From Monilinia fructicola (Eukaryota; Ascomycota; Leotiomycetes; Helotiales; Sclerotiniaceae): a DNA stretch of 64,000 bases. The DNA is taken from contig VICG01000004.1 in the NCBI GenBank assembly GCA_008692225.1, positions 2,957,001-3,021,000 on the forward strand, given 5' to 3'. Both the position numbers and the translations under genes were made by a program. The notes under the pieces are model-generated. The model searched no databases. It was not told where the DNA came from and saw only the letters and a program-made list of their open reading frames with translations. Numbering within the stretch: the first letter of the stretch is position 1; each line of letters starts with the position of its first letter. Below are positions 49,601 through 61,499 of the stretch, piece by piece.

Positions 49601-50431
49601 TGTAACCCCATTCTCGTCATCGGAGAAAATCTTCAACTTCTGCTTACCACTCTTTGTTGTCGAAGAACCACCTACACCCGCAGATGGCCTTGGTGCTTGA
49701 GGGTCCTCTGGGGCTGCCGCAACTGCAGCATATGGGTCGATTTTGGCCGCAAGTGCAGGTCGTACTGTGGGTAGTGCTGGTGATGAAGGTTCATTGCTAC
49801 TATCAGGCCGAGCGGCAAATCTTTCCTGGAATTCGTTGAATTTGCGTAACAAACGTGGTGCCGGTCTAGCCTCTTTATCAATACCCATCTGATAAACTTC
49901 TTCTGCTTGTATCCATCTTCCTGCACCCTCCAACCAACCCGCAAATTCTTCGTAAAACAATGCCAATCCTTCGCCAATATTATGACGAGCCAAAAACGCA
50001 AATGTTTCGCGGGGCGTATCGGAGAAAAATCGAATATATGAGAGCCAAAGCTTCAGGTATCGTGGATCATTTTTGTATTGTGGAGAATTGAGAAATGTTT
50101 TCGTTGCGCGCTCAAGAAGAGGGGCAAGCTGTGAATTGGGAGTTGCTTGTGCAGAGGGGTATGCGTCGAGAGTCCATTTGACATATCGATCAAAGATATC
50201 TAATGGATCGTCTGATTCACCAATATTCAATAATTCTGCTTCATACTCTTCTCTGATCGCATCGTTCAAATTCCTTGTATCTGATGGTGTAGGTGTTGAG
50301 AGGGGTTGTAGTGGAGAGGGGGAGAATATCTTTGCCAGGTTTCGTGCGGATCGTCCTTGCGGTAATGATTGAATATTTTCTTTTTGGTTCTCAATTATAT
50401 CGAAATCTATCAAATCCTCGGAAGCAGACAT
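46679..50431 (-). CDS. bub1: Bub1/Mad3-type spindle checkpoint kinase (fused MadBub)
   Basis: Exons 50431-49442, 49351-48898 and 48846-46679; introns of 90 and 51 bp; 1203 aa with the frame intact throughout. Two KEN boxes lie at residues 17-19 (NQKENIQ) and 299-301 (RKKENRI). The Mad3/Bub1 TPR-like region follows (DPLDIFDRYVKWTLDAYP, PRYLKLWLSYIRF, GEGLALFYEEFAGWLE). The Bub3-binding-type motif is VDLEAVYPTPDKIGTELSFEE (in part), then an acidic linker. The kinase domain has the Gly loop ELGAGAFAPVFLL, catalytic loop HGDLKADN and DFG in LIDFGRG. KEN boxes and a kinase in one chain match the unsplit MadBub form kept in many filamentous ascomycetes. It works at unattached kinetochores to inhibit Cdc20-APC/C. 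The 90-bp first intron is a multiple of three with no stop, so a retained form would stay in frame. Confidence 0.9.
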
Positions 50432-50839
50432 CGCGAGTTTTTTTGGTGCTTGATGGTTGGTGTTTGGTGTTTGTCGATGTGTTTTTGTCGTAATCTTTCA
50501 AGTTGTTCTGCGTCCGGAGTCATAAGAAATTCAAGATGGGTGGGTTGTTTACGTTTTTGTTCAAGGTTACCCTAGCAACCTTGGCAGCGAAGGAAAACAC
50601 AAAACATCTACTCCGTACGAATTCTATGGATTTTACAAATGCATCAACAAATTGATATCAGATCCGCAGATGTAAGATTACAAGGTTTCCTTAATGGTTA
50701 TATTAATTTTCAAATGCTCTCCATGGATATTTAAAATTTGTATAATTTGTTCCAAGGTCAAATCTATATCGAGAGAATCTCTCCTCCCATGCATAGGATT
50801 ACGAGCAATTTAGCCCATTCTTTGCTAAGGTAGAACTAC
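50432..50839. other. intergenic region
   Basis: About 400 bp holding the bub1 promoter and the 3' flank of the next gene, both on the minus strand. No other gene seen. Confidence 0.4.
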
Positions 50840-51760
50840 TTAAGTCGGCATTGCATCGTCCACCAGATCTCTAACTTCACGCCCAACTACATCTGTTTCC
50901 CTTTTTCGGTAGCGTTGCTCACGTCTTAGACATTCCTCTTGATCCTCCACATCTAGAACAATCCTCACCTGCGGAACCTTCCAATCTGGATCATTGGATA
51001 CGGACTTGACAAACGCAAAGCCTTCCTGGAGCCCGGACCGTATTTTTGAGGGTGTCATATCCCATCTTGTCGAATGGTTGCGCCAAGCTCCTTCTACTGG
51101 AAAGTCAGGGTGATCAATCCACTGAGGACCGTCTTTCTTGTAGCGATATGTTGTATAATCGACGATCCACGTAAGTATTTTCAGGTTTGGAAGTCCTTGT
51201 AGCCACGATGCCATCCAATTCCAGTTCCAAGATTGACCGGCTCTCTGATGACTATCCCACTGCCACCGAATCGTAGCACCTTTCATTGAGCATGCAAAAT
51301 GTTGTATATCCTTCATCCGTTGTCGAAACAAGGGATTAGGATAAACAATATTCAAGTCTTGTCGCTTTGCATCCATTGTACTGATACTCTCCACCCCAGG
51401 AGGGAGGTCATTTGGAGGGAGCCAGTAGGGAACATAAATGATATCCATCGACAGATTCCACCAACCACGCGAGTATCCACAAAGAGCGGGGTTCTTTGCC
51501 GGATCTGCTTCGCTTCTCCAAGACCCTTGGCGGAAATACCTTAATGTTTCTTGTCGTGATTCGTGACAAACGTGGAGGAGATTTGGCGGAGGAAGAGCCC
51601 GAAAGGAATAAATGCCAGGGATCTCTCGGGTGTGAGTGTTTATAGAGACTCTGAAGGGTACAATTCTTTCTTCCAACAAAGATAAGCTCCAGATCTGACA
51701 ACGAATCTCCGGCGGAAGATCTGAGAAGCTTTTAAGAGGTGTTGTACTTGCGCTGGACAT
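50840..51760 (-). CDS. 2EXR-domain protein, copy F (intact, classical type)
   Basis: Intronless, 306 aa. Opens with FSDLPPEIRCQIWSLSLLEERIVPF and then LHVCHESRQETLRYF, the textbook 2EXR layout (F-LPxEIRxxIW and CHESR). WWNLSMDIIYVPYWLPP, MKDIQHFACSMKG and LKILTWIVDYTTY follow. This copy is only distantly related to copies A-E, which lack CHESR. No transmembrane segment or signal. The frame is clean. Function unknown; 2EXR proteins are often numerous and fast-evolving in fungal genomes. Confidence 0.78.
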   Translation of the reverse strand: MSSASTTPLKSFSDLPPEIRCQIWSLSLLEERIVPFRVSINTHTREIPGIYSFRALPPPNLLHVCHESRQETLRYFRQGSWRSEADPAKNPALCGYSRGWWNLSMDIIYVPYWLPPNDLPPGVESISTMDAKRQDLNIVYPNPLFRQRMKDIQHFACSMKGATIRWQWDSHQRAGQSWNWNWMASWLQGLPNLKILTWIVDYTTYRYKKDGPQWIDHPDFPVEGAWRNHSTRWDMTPSKIRSGLQEGFAFVKSVSNDPDWKVPQVRIVLDVEDQEECLRREQRYRKRETDVVGREVRDLVDDAMPT

Positions 51761-53047
51761 ATTTGAATGTAAATGTGATTTCCAATCCAGCAGTGAACTT
51801 TGATATATATCGAGTAGAGTACCAGCATTGAATTAATGGAAAATTCAAGTCCTAGATTGACCTCAGTATACTGGTACAATTTAGGTATGACATGGAATGA
51901 CAGATTGTTGATTGAGAAATCAAAAGCACAGAAGTGAAAGGGTAGGATAGGTGTGTATTTATTTCAGGTGTAGCATAAAATAGCGGAAGCACACAATGAA
52001 ATTTTTGAGAAGACGGCGTGGCTATATCCAACCCGGATAATACCACGACAGAAGATTTCCCAAATTCAAGGGAGCACCCAACGTTATTCAAGCTGAGTGA
52101 GTGAAACCAAATTGAATATCACTTTTCTTCAAAATCCTCATCCATCATATCGAAAAGTAAATTCAGAAAATTCAAGTTTAAGTTCAAAATCCTAAATCTT
52201 ACTTCTCGAAATAGCCGTGGAGCTGTAGGTAAATTTTAACAGCGTAGAAGATCTGTGGAGGCTGTCCTCCTTTCTTAGCGATGCCTCAATCAAAACTAAT
52301 TACCCAATATTGCGTTCAAACATACCATATGAAGAGGAGAGATACACCCAAGTATGCACAAACCAGAGATGAGATTCAAATTGTCGAGCTTCACGAGTTG
52401 TACGCATGCAAGATTAGTTCAGCATCCAGCATTACTCGTACACTTATTGGAGATAGATATTTTATATACTATAAAGTCCCAATGCAATATATGAATACTG
52501 CAAATACTCCAGACACTCAATCGGATTACTTTACCTACATTTCAAGAGCCCTAGAACGCCCTCCATACCGCACCTCATGTCATCCGCAGCCAAGCCAAAA
52601 CCATTAATTAGTACTTCGCTTCCCCACTCCCGCCCTAACGCCCGCACCCCCCAATAAATACCTATCTTCTACCACATACAGTTAGTCTTATCCACAGCTG
52701 GTTCGAGATGGGGCGCAAGCCATACTCTACCTTGATCGCTCTTATGCATTGGAGTAAAAAGGACCTCAAGTCAATCAAGTCGGTGTTACTAACCAGCACC
52801 TACACAAATAAAAGTTTAAAAGTGTCCTAAATGAAATTTCATTCAAGAATCTATGAATCATGCTAAGTCATGCTAATTATTACTATCAACAAAAAGACCA
52901 AATCAATGCCCAGCGGACAATGCAATGCTCTGCAAACAAAAAAGAATCATAGATCAAAAACACCAAAAGCCATGCGATGCAAGTAAAGCCCCTCGACTGT
53001 AACCCTGAGTTCCACCCTCCCATTGGGAATTCATCCCCACATCTCGC
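51761..53047. other. gene-poor region
   Basis: About 1.3 kb. A 108-codon plus-strand frame at 52281-52607 has no recognised relatives; I do not call it a gene. Confidence 0.35.
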
Positions 53048-54115
53048 TTATGCCTGGAAAAATCTTCCCTTGATGGAAGGATACCTGTAGGAAGTATACT
53101 CCGCCGCTTGGGAGGATGGCGTGTAGTAACCAGTGGGAGCTGGAACGCCTGAGATCCAGGATCTGCTTCTAGTCGTAGTAGTATAAACACCAGTAGGAGC
53201 TGGTACACCGCTAATCCATGATCCAGTTCCAGTGGGAGTGACAGAAGAGTTGCCACTGTTCTTGGCCTTCTCTAAGAAAGCATCAAACTTGCCAGCTGGG
53301 TTAATACCGAGGACCATACCAGCTTGGCAATGGCTCTTTGGTTGTGTTTGAGCGCAGTGGAACCAAATGGGCTTGTTGGTATCGACGACAAAATCTTTGA
53401 CGAAGAGATCGGTCTTGTTATCTGGATTAAATTGATTGAAGCCAGTATCAAAGCCTCCGTTGAAAGTACATGGAGTGTTGAAATCGGATTGGGTGACGGT
53501 GTGGTTTCTGGCAAGGAAGTTGAAACGTATGATATCACCCACGTTAGCGTTTACTTGATTGGGAGAATAAATGTTTTTTCCTTGAGCACCAACGGTTACG
53601 TGGTGGACTTTGCCGTGAGTTTTGCCAGTGCCAGTGCCGGTGCCGTGCGGTGGGGTGGTTGTAGACATGATGGGAGGAGGGGTAGGTGTATACGTGGCTG
53701 TGTCGGTTACAGTAACGGTTTTTGTCGAAGTCTCGCCATTAATGATGATGATTGTGATATCAACAATGTTGACATCGATTACGATGTTGTTTTCGTAAGT
53801 AGCAACTGTGCAGTGCTTCGTATCCCCAGTACCGGTTGGGTAGATATAGACTGTTGATCTGCTTTCATCATCATAAATCACGGATGTGACAATTCCATCC
53901 GCCGTGGTAACATAGTCTGAAGTAACAGGGTAATTGGCTGTAGTTGTGGGGTAGAATGGATGGTGACCACCAGATCCTCCCTCAGTTATAGTGACTGTTT
54001 GAGTAACAGTAGAGGGAGGGGCCCCGGAGCACACAACTGGAACAGTTTCAGTGTAAAGCTGGGCAGAAGTGAGAGCGAAAAGGCTGCCAATGATGGAGAT
54101 ACGTGAGAACTTCAT
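53048..54115 (-). CDS. secreted serine/threonine-rich cupredoxin-like protein
   Basis: 355 aa from the Met at 54115, chosen over one seven codons upstream because it directly starts a signal peptide (MKFSRISIIGSLFALTSAQ). A Thr-rich mucin-like stretch is followed by the cupredoxin domain from about residue 175: HHVTVGAQGKNIYSPNQVNA, VGDIIRFNFLARNHTVTQSDF, then WFHCAQTQPKSHCQAGMVLGI. A His in NHTV and the Cys, His and Met of the last block are the type 1 copper set, but intervals between them are those of the fungal extracellular serine-rich group, so copper binding is only inferred. The tail has two copies of SWISGVPAPTGxYT. Intronless. It is probably a cell-wall or secreted protein. The frame is clean. 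Confidence 0.8.
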   Translation of the reverse strand: MKFSRISIIGSLFALTSAQLYTETVPVVCSGAPPSTVTQTVTITEGGSGGHHPFYPTTTANYPVTSDYVTTADGIVTSVIYDDESRSTVYIYPTGTGDTKHCTVATYENNIVIDVNIVDITIIIINGETSTKTVTVTDTATYTPTPPPIMSTTTPPHGTGTGTGKTHGKVHHVTVGAQGKNIYSPNQVNANVGDIIRFNFLARNHTVTQSDFNTPCTFNGGFDTGFNQFNPDNKTDLFVKDFVVDTNKPIWFHCAQTQPKSHCQAGMVLGINPAGKFDAFLEKAKNSGNSSVTPTGTGSWISGVPAPTGVYTTTTRSRSWISGVPAPTGYYTPSSQAAEYTSYRYPSIKGRFFQA

Positions 54116-56535
54116 GATGAAATGAAATTGAATCAAATTTTCGAGAAAGAATGAAGTGTAAGAATAGAATAAAAGTTATTGAGATCTAAACAAGACAGAA
54201 GACCTAACGATTGTCGTAATGAAAAAAGAAGCCTATGGAAGATAAAAAATGTGATAGGAAATTGTATAAGGTGCAAAATGAGATGAAAAATGAAAGGGAA
54301 CTTGGAGAAACTCCATTTACTTATATGAAGATATTTACAAGTCGGCTATTATGAGCTCATGACAATTTCTACTGTAGGGCTGATCACCAAATACATCACC
54401 AGCCACGCGCATAGAAAGGTTTCCGAAGGCTATGCTCAAATATAACGCCTTCATTGAACTCTATACCAATAATCATTCACAACAAGATATCTGTAGGAGG
54501 CTTCTGGACGAGAGCTAATCGCCAAGTTGAGGTAACATTCCGCTTCTGATAATGTCAGATCGTAAACGAAAATTTTACTATCATTACCAATATGAACACC
54601 TGCTTAGATGGACATCTCAAAATACCATGATTTTTCAATTCTTACGAATCAGCCCAGAAACGGCGATAGATGGCGCTTTGTACTCATACACAAGTCAGCA
54701 CTGAGAATAAGCATAAGCTTTTGCTTATTGGCCATCTTTTCGGTCGGACCGAGTAATTGGATAAACGCGTACTAACTCGATGTATGATTGGTAGAATTGA
54801 TAGGTTGTTGGAGCAGAATTCCCATTAAAAGATTGAGGCGTACCTGCAACTACTGCGCTCTCAGCTTGATAATCACGGGATCTAAATAGGCTATCACGAG
54901 ACAGGATCTTAAGCAAGAGGCAAAAGAATGTATCGAAATGATTTTATAAGCTTATCAAAAGATCTGTGTAACTCGTTTTTGTTTCGTCTTGGTTATGAGG
55001 GTTTCTGGACTACGGCGAGATCGAGAATACCAGATACTCGATGGCGTTAGGTTTGCTGGGTGCAATAATACAAACAAGAAGAAACGATCCGCCCCAGCAC
55101 TTGCTGAACGAAATCCTCTAGCTGAATTTCTGAATAACATCACTTTATCTTTCGTTATTGCGTCGTCCTGATTAGGAAAATAGCGAGATTAGTGAGAATG
55201 ACATGATGCCGATCAATTGTATGCTGTTTAGTTGCCTCGTACGATATTTAGGACTTTCATATGAATATAAAGCCACTGCTCGCAAAATGAATAGCCGACA
55301 AGCTCATGGGCTTGGTCTAGATTGGTATATGGTAATACACTCCCAATTAGAATGGCGCGTTCTACTGATGACAGTGATGCTGAGTAGTATGCTAAGTATA
55401 CACAGCATGGCAAGAAGACCACCGAGTGTTTTGTAGCTCTTTATTATATCTGTGGCTTGCTGAATGAATAGAATGTCTTGATGACACTTGATGAACTGTT
55501 GGTCCAAAGAATGCCTTTCCTGAAGACATGATACATGATATATTCCTTATTGTATCATGGCTGTTGACGTTCTTGGACCAAGATGGATTCTGTTCCACCT
55601 ATTTTGGTCGCCTCGAGCAAGCAAAACAAGATCATTTGAGTGTGCAAGCATAATATTGAGTGCATGCCATTCTTATTAAAGTATGGTAATGTGATGAGGA
55701 TGAAGAAGCGTTCATTCAGTCTTTATCAAGTCTTGCCCAGGTGGAGGTAACAGCGATTGCAAAAGAAGATTATCTGTTGGAAGTGAAAATGAAAAGGGAT
55801 TAAGGTTCTCGTCCTTCATTCCTAACTAGGAACGCATCATTGTTTTTCCGTGCCTCGGAGGGAAACCTTAACCTTAAATCAACAAATCACCAAACCAACA
55901 GGGATGTTCTAGAATAGGAAAGAAAGCATCACGCTCGCTTACGAAACATCATCCACTTTGATTCGCAAGCAAGTCAGACGAATGTCATTTCATCTTCCTT
56001 AATCTTCCTCCTCTCCTTTCCTTTCCATCCACAGCTTTGCCACAGACAACACAATGTCAAGTATCAGATGGGACGGTAGGTGGCTATAGGTAGGCAGCTA
56101 TATTGATTTCTACTCGATCATACTAGTTAGTTCTATTTGTCGCTTCATTCATTTCATATCTGGCCCTTCAATATCGCCAATAATTCTTGTCCCTTACTTG
56201 GAAGTTCCTCGTAAGTTTGATAGAACCTAACCTGATTCACATGGGGCTCGAGGCGCCATCTAATATCATACAGCCCACGCAAAGTATCCTTGCTCGAGCG
56301 TAGGGCCGCGTAACCAGGGGGTTTCTTAAAACAATACAAGGGAATCCTTAAGTGGTACAAAGATACAGTACAAGTATGAAGTAACTCTATCTCTTCTAAG
56401 TTTTTTCAATCTTTATTTATTTCGATTGTCTTCTTCCATATCTTCTTGCATTTCCTCATTTATCTGGTTTTATGGGCAAGGAAGGAGTAAAGAAAAGAGA
56501 ACTGATATTTGTGCCGAGGCGTTGGGTCTAAAAAT
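54116..56535. other. long gene-poor region
   Basis: About 2.4 kb. Several short frames (54955-55600) overlap on both strands without resembling any family; a 68-codon minus-strand frame at 56154-56360 is also unsupported. No RNA gene seen. Confidence 0.35.
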
Positions 56536-58003
56536 ATGGCTACAACATCTACGGGATTGGCATCATGGAGTTTTGGGAGCAGAATGAGGCCAATGGCTAT
56601 AGTTGGAATATTTCTCAGTCTTGTTTTTGTTTACGGGTATGTATGAAAACTTCTCTTCGTCTTCGTTGGTATCGAGTCTGGCCGCTCTGTTAATCAGTCA
56701 AGCATATCTAACTTTGCTTCATCAGATTCGCATATCAGTTGAAACACTATGAAGCTCCATCATCGAAGCCCAAGACCTCCCCTGTCGAGCCTCATACCAT
56801 TGTTCAAACCAAGACGGTAGAATATACGGTGACACATACCAGTACATCGATTTCTATAACTACAACGGAATGTCCTTCTCCAACTTCAACTCTTGATCCT
56901 AAAAAATTAGCATTCATGGTGGAGACTCGCCCACTTCCACATCTACCTCTTCAACTCTCACACATGGCAAGCATTATTCCTCCAGAATGGAGCTTTAAGT
57001 TTATGGGCAGCAACACTTCCATCAATTATCTACTTGGATTTCATCATCTACAAGATTTAGTGGCCTCGAAGAAACTAACGTTCATTCATCTGCCCTCGCG
57101 TTGGGACGTATCAAGTCGTGAATCCATATCTCAAATGTTCACAGACCCTGAATTATATAAATCTCTATCTCCAGCGGAACATCTCCTAGTTTTCCAACCA
57201 GATTCTATCTTGTGCACAAAAGCACCTACTACTCTAAATGATTTCATACAATACGATTATATCGGAGCTCCGTGGTCCGCGCAATCTACTTACGGAGGGA
57301 ATGGAGGCCTTTCTCTCCGTCGTGTGTCGTCAATATTGAAAGTTTTGGAAAAGGAGAGACGCAAACCTGGCGATGGACAACTTGAGGATCTTTGGTTCAG
57401 CAACACACTTAACAAACTAGAAGGCACTAGAATGGCAAATGCCAAAGTGAGTAAATCGTTCAGCGTGGAAAGTATATGGGATGAAGCTCCCTTGGGTTAT
57501 CATATCGGATGGCTGGGTGTACACCATGGACAGGTTAGTCATTCATTTCTTCAATCTTCACACTATACAAATATTCATGCTTCCCTTGATAATCCTCACA
57601 ATATCCAGGGTGTCCGATAGTGTTGGACATGGAGAATATGTGGGAGCTTTCAGTGTTGGAATTACATGTGACATCCGATATCGAGCGACTACTCTAAATG
57701 GACCCAAACATTTATCTAACGGCCCAATGGATTTCGAGATTCAAGAAGTCTCTCACTTTCGGATTGCAGTTCCATTTATCGTATTTCTCACAAGCAATTA
57801 ACATCTGTCTTCCTCATCACCACGATATATTATCTATTTTCACAATTCTCTCTCATGCTACCAAGACACTAACAGCAACCTTCCAACCCCGCAGATCTGG
57901 GATAAAACCCGAATACGTCTCGCATATCATGAACTACTGCCCCGAGGTAAAAATTATCCTCGGTATGAAACTAGACAATGACAAACCCGAAGGCATTTCA
58001 TGA
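56536..58003 (+). CDS. DUF5672-family type II membrane protein (one frame break)
   Basis: Exons 56536-56636, 56726-57533 and 57895-58003. A short N-terminal tail precedes one membrane segment (MAIVGIFLSLVFVYG, residues about 19-33) and a Thr/Ser-rich stem, as in Golgi type II enzymes. Conserved DUF5672 blocks are LLVFQPDSILC, DYIGAPWSAQSTYGGNGGLSLRR, LEDLWFSNTL and the end YCPEVKIILGMKLDND. The family looks glycosyltransferase-like (DSI and GGLSLR patterns), but no activity is established. Exon 3 reads IWDK and then falls out of frame at an AAAA run (57904-57907); dropping one A restores IWDKPEYVSHIMNYCPE and gives 338 aa. The 360-bp second intron is unusually long for this window. Confidence 0.75.
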
Positions 58004-59011
58004 TCCTTCAAAATTCTCATTTTCCATCAATCTCACTGACTCCGTGCGACTATGTGTATTTTTGATCTCTCAATTTTTCTCTACAACTTCCAAATTTCGC
58101 TTCAGGATAAAATAGAGACAGAGATTAACAGTCCAAGTCAACAATGAAGGAAGTACCAATTTCCTCACGAATTACTCCTCCTCCTTCCTACCAACCGACC
58201 CCCACTCAGATTTCCATGCGTACTGTGGTTTGCCGGCTGCGCAAGTCCAATGTTATTATTGTTCAGTCGGTTTGGAGTTACTCCGTTGGCACCAGAGCCT
58301 TGGTTCTGTACTCCCTTTACGCCCTGAGTGAGTTAGGATTAAACGTCTTCCTCCTCCTGTTCCTGCACCTGCTACCAAATTGCTAGCTCCTGCAGCAACA
58401 GTCCCATTCCCTCTCCTCTTCCCATAACACCCCTTGCCCCTTGATTTGCACTACCCCCCCACAAGTACCACTCCTCCCCCCTGCACCACATTCCCATTCC
58501 CACTCCCGTGTCCACCCCATAAACTTAGCCACACAGCTCCAACAGAAAGGTTCTGAAAAAGTATCCCTCTCTTCGCGTCATTACTCGCTTCGTCGGCCTG
58601 GCACCCGTGTACATCGCAGTTTTGACAGGTGTAGATTTTGTGGTGGTGTGTGCATTGGGACAGACTGAGAAGTCTGTTGAAAGGGTTATTATGAGTTTTT
58701 CCTCTCTTTTCCTTTTAGAGGGGGGGAGGGGGGGGGGGTCGAGGGAAGCGACGGAAATGGATGAAGGGGAATATAATAATGAAAAGGAAAATAAAAGAGA
58801 AAAGGAGACAAACTCGCAAGCCGCGGATCACTCGAACTCAACCCCGCCAGATCCGCCGGCTCAATAACCGCACGATGTACAACAGCCGCATGAGGATTAC
58901 GTTTCGCGTCATCGGTTTTAGGAAGTTTATAAGCAGAGAGGAATTGATCAAGGGTGTGTGCTTGGAGGCATTAGCTATGATCTTTCGAGGTAGTGGGCTA
59001 AGGGAGAGAAG
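58004..59011. other. intergenic region
   Basis: About 1 kb, low in complexity around 58440-58520 (C-rich) and 58720-58860 (purine-rich). No gene supported; open frames are repeats of these biased stretches. Confidence 0.4.
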
Positions 59012-60561
59012 CTAGTCGATAAATAACAAACCGTCCATATTCATAAACTCTCGAACTCTCTTCGGTGTATTGAAGATACGGGGGAATTCCCCATTGGCGT
59101 CGACTTTGGGGTGTACGTCGGCGTTTAGCATGGACGGTTTTACCATGCCGTTGGCGAGTTGGACGCAGACGTTTATTCTGGGGGTGCGGGGGGTGTTAGT
59201 GAAGGATTGGAAGGTTGAAGGGAGGCGAGGGGGAAAGAATGCAAAGGCTGGATAGATGGGGATTTGAAAAAGATGTATGAATAGAGAAAGAAGTAAGGGG
59301 GGGAATCAGAAGTAATTCAAAAATAACCAAAATCAAAACGCAAGAAACACACCTGCAAATCCTATCCCGAACCTTCTGACTCTTACTCCTCGGATCAACT
59401 CCAGAATCCGATTCGCCATCTTGATCTTGTTCTTGATCTGCATCTGCATCAGCATCAGCATCAGCACTTCCATTTCCCCTCCTCGTCGCAATCGTTTGCG
59501 CGCGCCCCTGTCCTCCCCCTCCGATTCCTCTCTTGCGATCTCCCCCTCGATCTCGATCCATCCTGCGCATTCCCCGTCGCTCGACGACTCGCTGTCGAAG
59601 TCGCGCTCGGATTCGCATTTGCATTTGCCTCTACATCCACGGAGCTTCGAGATACGTTCATCAGTCGCGCGATGCTTGAGGCGGCTCCTGGTGGTAGATT
59701 TATCTGCAGATAGCGTTGCAGAACGTCGCAGATGAGGTCTGCGAGGGGGGTGTTGGGGGGGTTGGGATTTGTTGGGTTTGATGTCGCGCTGTAGTTGTGC
59801 GGGTGGGGATGGGGAGGGGGATGGGAGGAGGGGGAGGGGGACGGGTTGCTGTGGTTTGTGCTGTGCTGGGGGTGGGGTGGGGGATTCATGGTGGGGTGGG
59901 GGTGCTTCGTGGGTTTGGAGAGAGGGATTATGGCGAGGGTTTGGTTTGGGGGCGATGGGGTTCTTGGGGGCGGAGTAAGGAAGCGGACGTGTGCGTGGGT
60001 ATGTGGTGGAGATGGGGTTCGTGGTGGAGGGGCTAGAAGATGGATGTGTGTATGTGGTGGCGATGGACTTCTCGGCGGAGGAGGCAGAAAAATAGGAGGA
60101 GGTAGAACGTGAATATGATGTCTCGGCGGTGAAGGTGAAGCCGAAGGAATGTAAGGCGGTGGAAGTTGTTGCAGGAGATGTATATGTTGTCTTGGCGGGG
60201 ATATGGGACGCGGGAGAGGATAATATACCTCTGAATCTGGCACCGCAAAATCGATAATGTGAGGAGAAGGTTCACGTCTTAGGATGGGTTTAAAGGGGAC
60301 TCGTTGAAACCTTTGTGGAAGCAAGAACTCTGGCTCTGGTTCCAATTCCGGCTCTGGGTAATAGATGGGGGTGATTGAACGAGGTTCGTAAAGTTGCTCA
60401 GGTGGTTGAAGTCTAGGTGCAGGGAGTGGATACAATGGAGAGGGCAGGGGATATCGACGACGGGGTCTGGATAGAGCGAGGGATGTGGGGCTTATATATC
60501 GTTCCCTCCTGTGCTTTCTTCGAGGGCCAGGACAAAAGAGATGAAGGCAGAAATCGAGCAT
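59012..60561 (-). CDS. proline/histidine-rich disordered protein with conserved C-terminal module (one frame break)
   Basis: Exon 1 60561-59353 and exon 2 59177-59012. The N-terminus (MLDFCLHLFCPGPRRKHRRERY) precedes over 200 residues rich in Pro, Ser and His, with tandem units of the form PPPRTPSPPHTHIHLL. A helical stretch follows (ADLICDVLQRYLQINLPPGA). The frame then changes by one base between about 59461 and 59624, perhaps in the C-run at 59515-59519. The other frame gives a run of Asp-Ala pairs (from a GCATCA-type repeat), SQKVRDRICRINVCVQLANGM (in part), VKPSMLNADVHP and RIFNTPKRVREFMNMDG. This last block looks conserved and folded, but I do not recognise the family. Corrected length is 457 aa. 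Confidence 0.5.
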
Positions 60562-61497
60562 GAAGAACTTCTTGGAGAAGGATTCATGAGTGGGAAAGGG
60601 GGATTTATGACTCTTACTTATAGTGCAATTTGACTATTGTCGTGATACGAATCTGTAGCCGCCATTGCCACATGCCAACGAAGTTGTTGGTTGCTAGCCG
60701 CCCATTCGGGAGGGATTTTGCAAATTTTTCACGAGAGGTGTAGCGGTGAGCTAATTGGGCTGATCGAGAGAATCCAAATTGAAGCAAACATTGAAGAAAT
60801 ATGTTTGTGTAGGACAACAGTAATTATCGAGGCTGGCCGAAGCCTTAGCGAGGTTTCATTAAGTTTGCTTCCTCTCGTACGAAAACTGAAGCATGGGTAC
60901 GAAAAAGCCACCAATTATATTTCTTAATAAAAGAGAAATAAGAAAGATGTAAATAAGACATGATAACAACATCTCGTTGCTACAAGTGCCAGTCTAAGTA
61001 AGGGGTGGACTTAGAATCGGATATATTGGGCAGTTTTCGATCGCCTCATTTTCAAGCCCTATCAGCGATTCATATGTTAAGGCTCCATTGACTTGATGGG
61101 AGTCTCCAGATCATCTAGATTGCGACATACTTAAACAAAAAGAAATGTCGTGGACCCCATCAAACCAATAATTTGAGGAAAATGACAAATATTGTCAACT
61201 TGGAAAGGCCCTCCTTCGTTCTTTCCATCATACTCAAAAAGGTTTGACGCAATATCATATCTGGGAACAGTTGAGACCTTTTAAATTATCAAGCATCGCA
61301 GGCAGAAGAGATCCCAAATCATAGGACATACCTGGTTGTTATTATAGTATTGTCTCACAATCAATTCGAACCTCCAAACTCCCTCCGAAATGTATTTGAT
61401 GTGTCCACACGGTATACCTAGATTAACGTAAGATATTGTACAAGCCATCCCCTTTTTCGCTCATCACGAAGATCTAGAATTCAGTTCAGCCTGACTC
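60562..61497. other. intergenic region
   Basis: About 940 bp between two minus-strand genes; no gene or repeat of note. Confidence 0.4.
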
Positions 61498-61499
61498 GA

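Noticed and set aside
52281..52607. 108-codon plus-strand frame
   Set aside because: No recognised domain or signal; codon use not convincing.
56154..56360. 68-codon minus-strand frame (YAALRSSKDTLRGLY...)
   Set aside because: Short, with no start context or partner exon; no family recognised.
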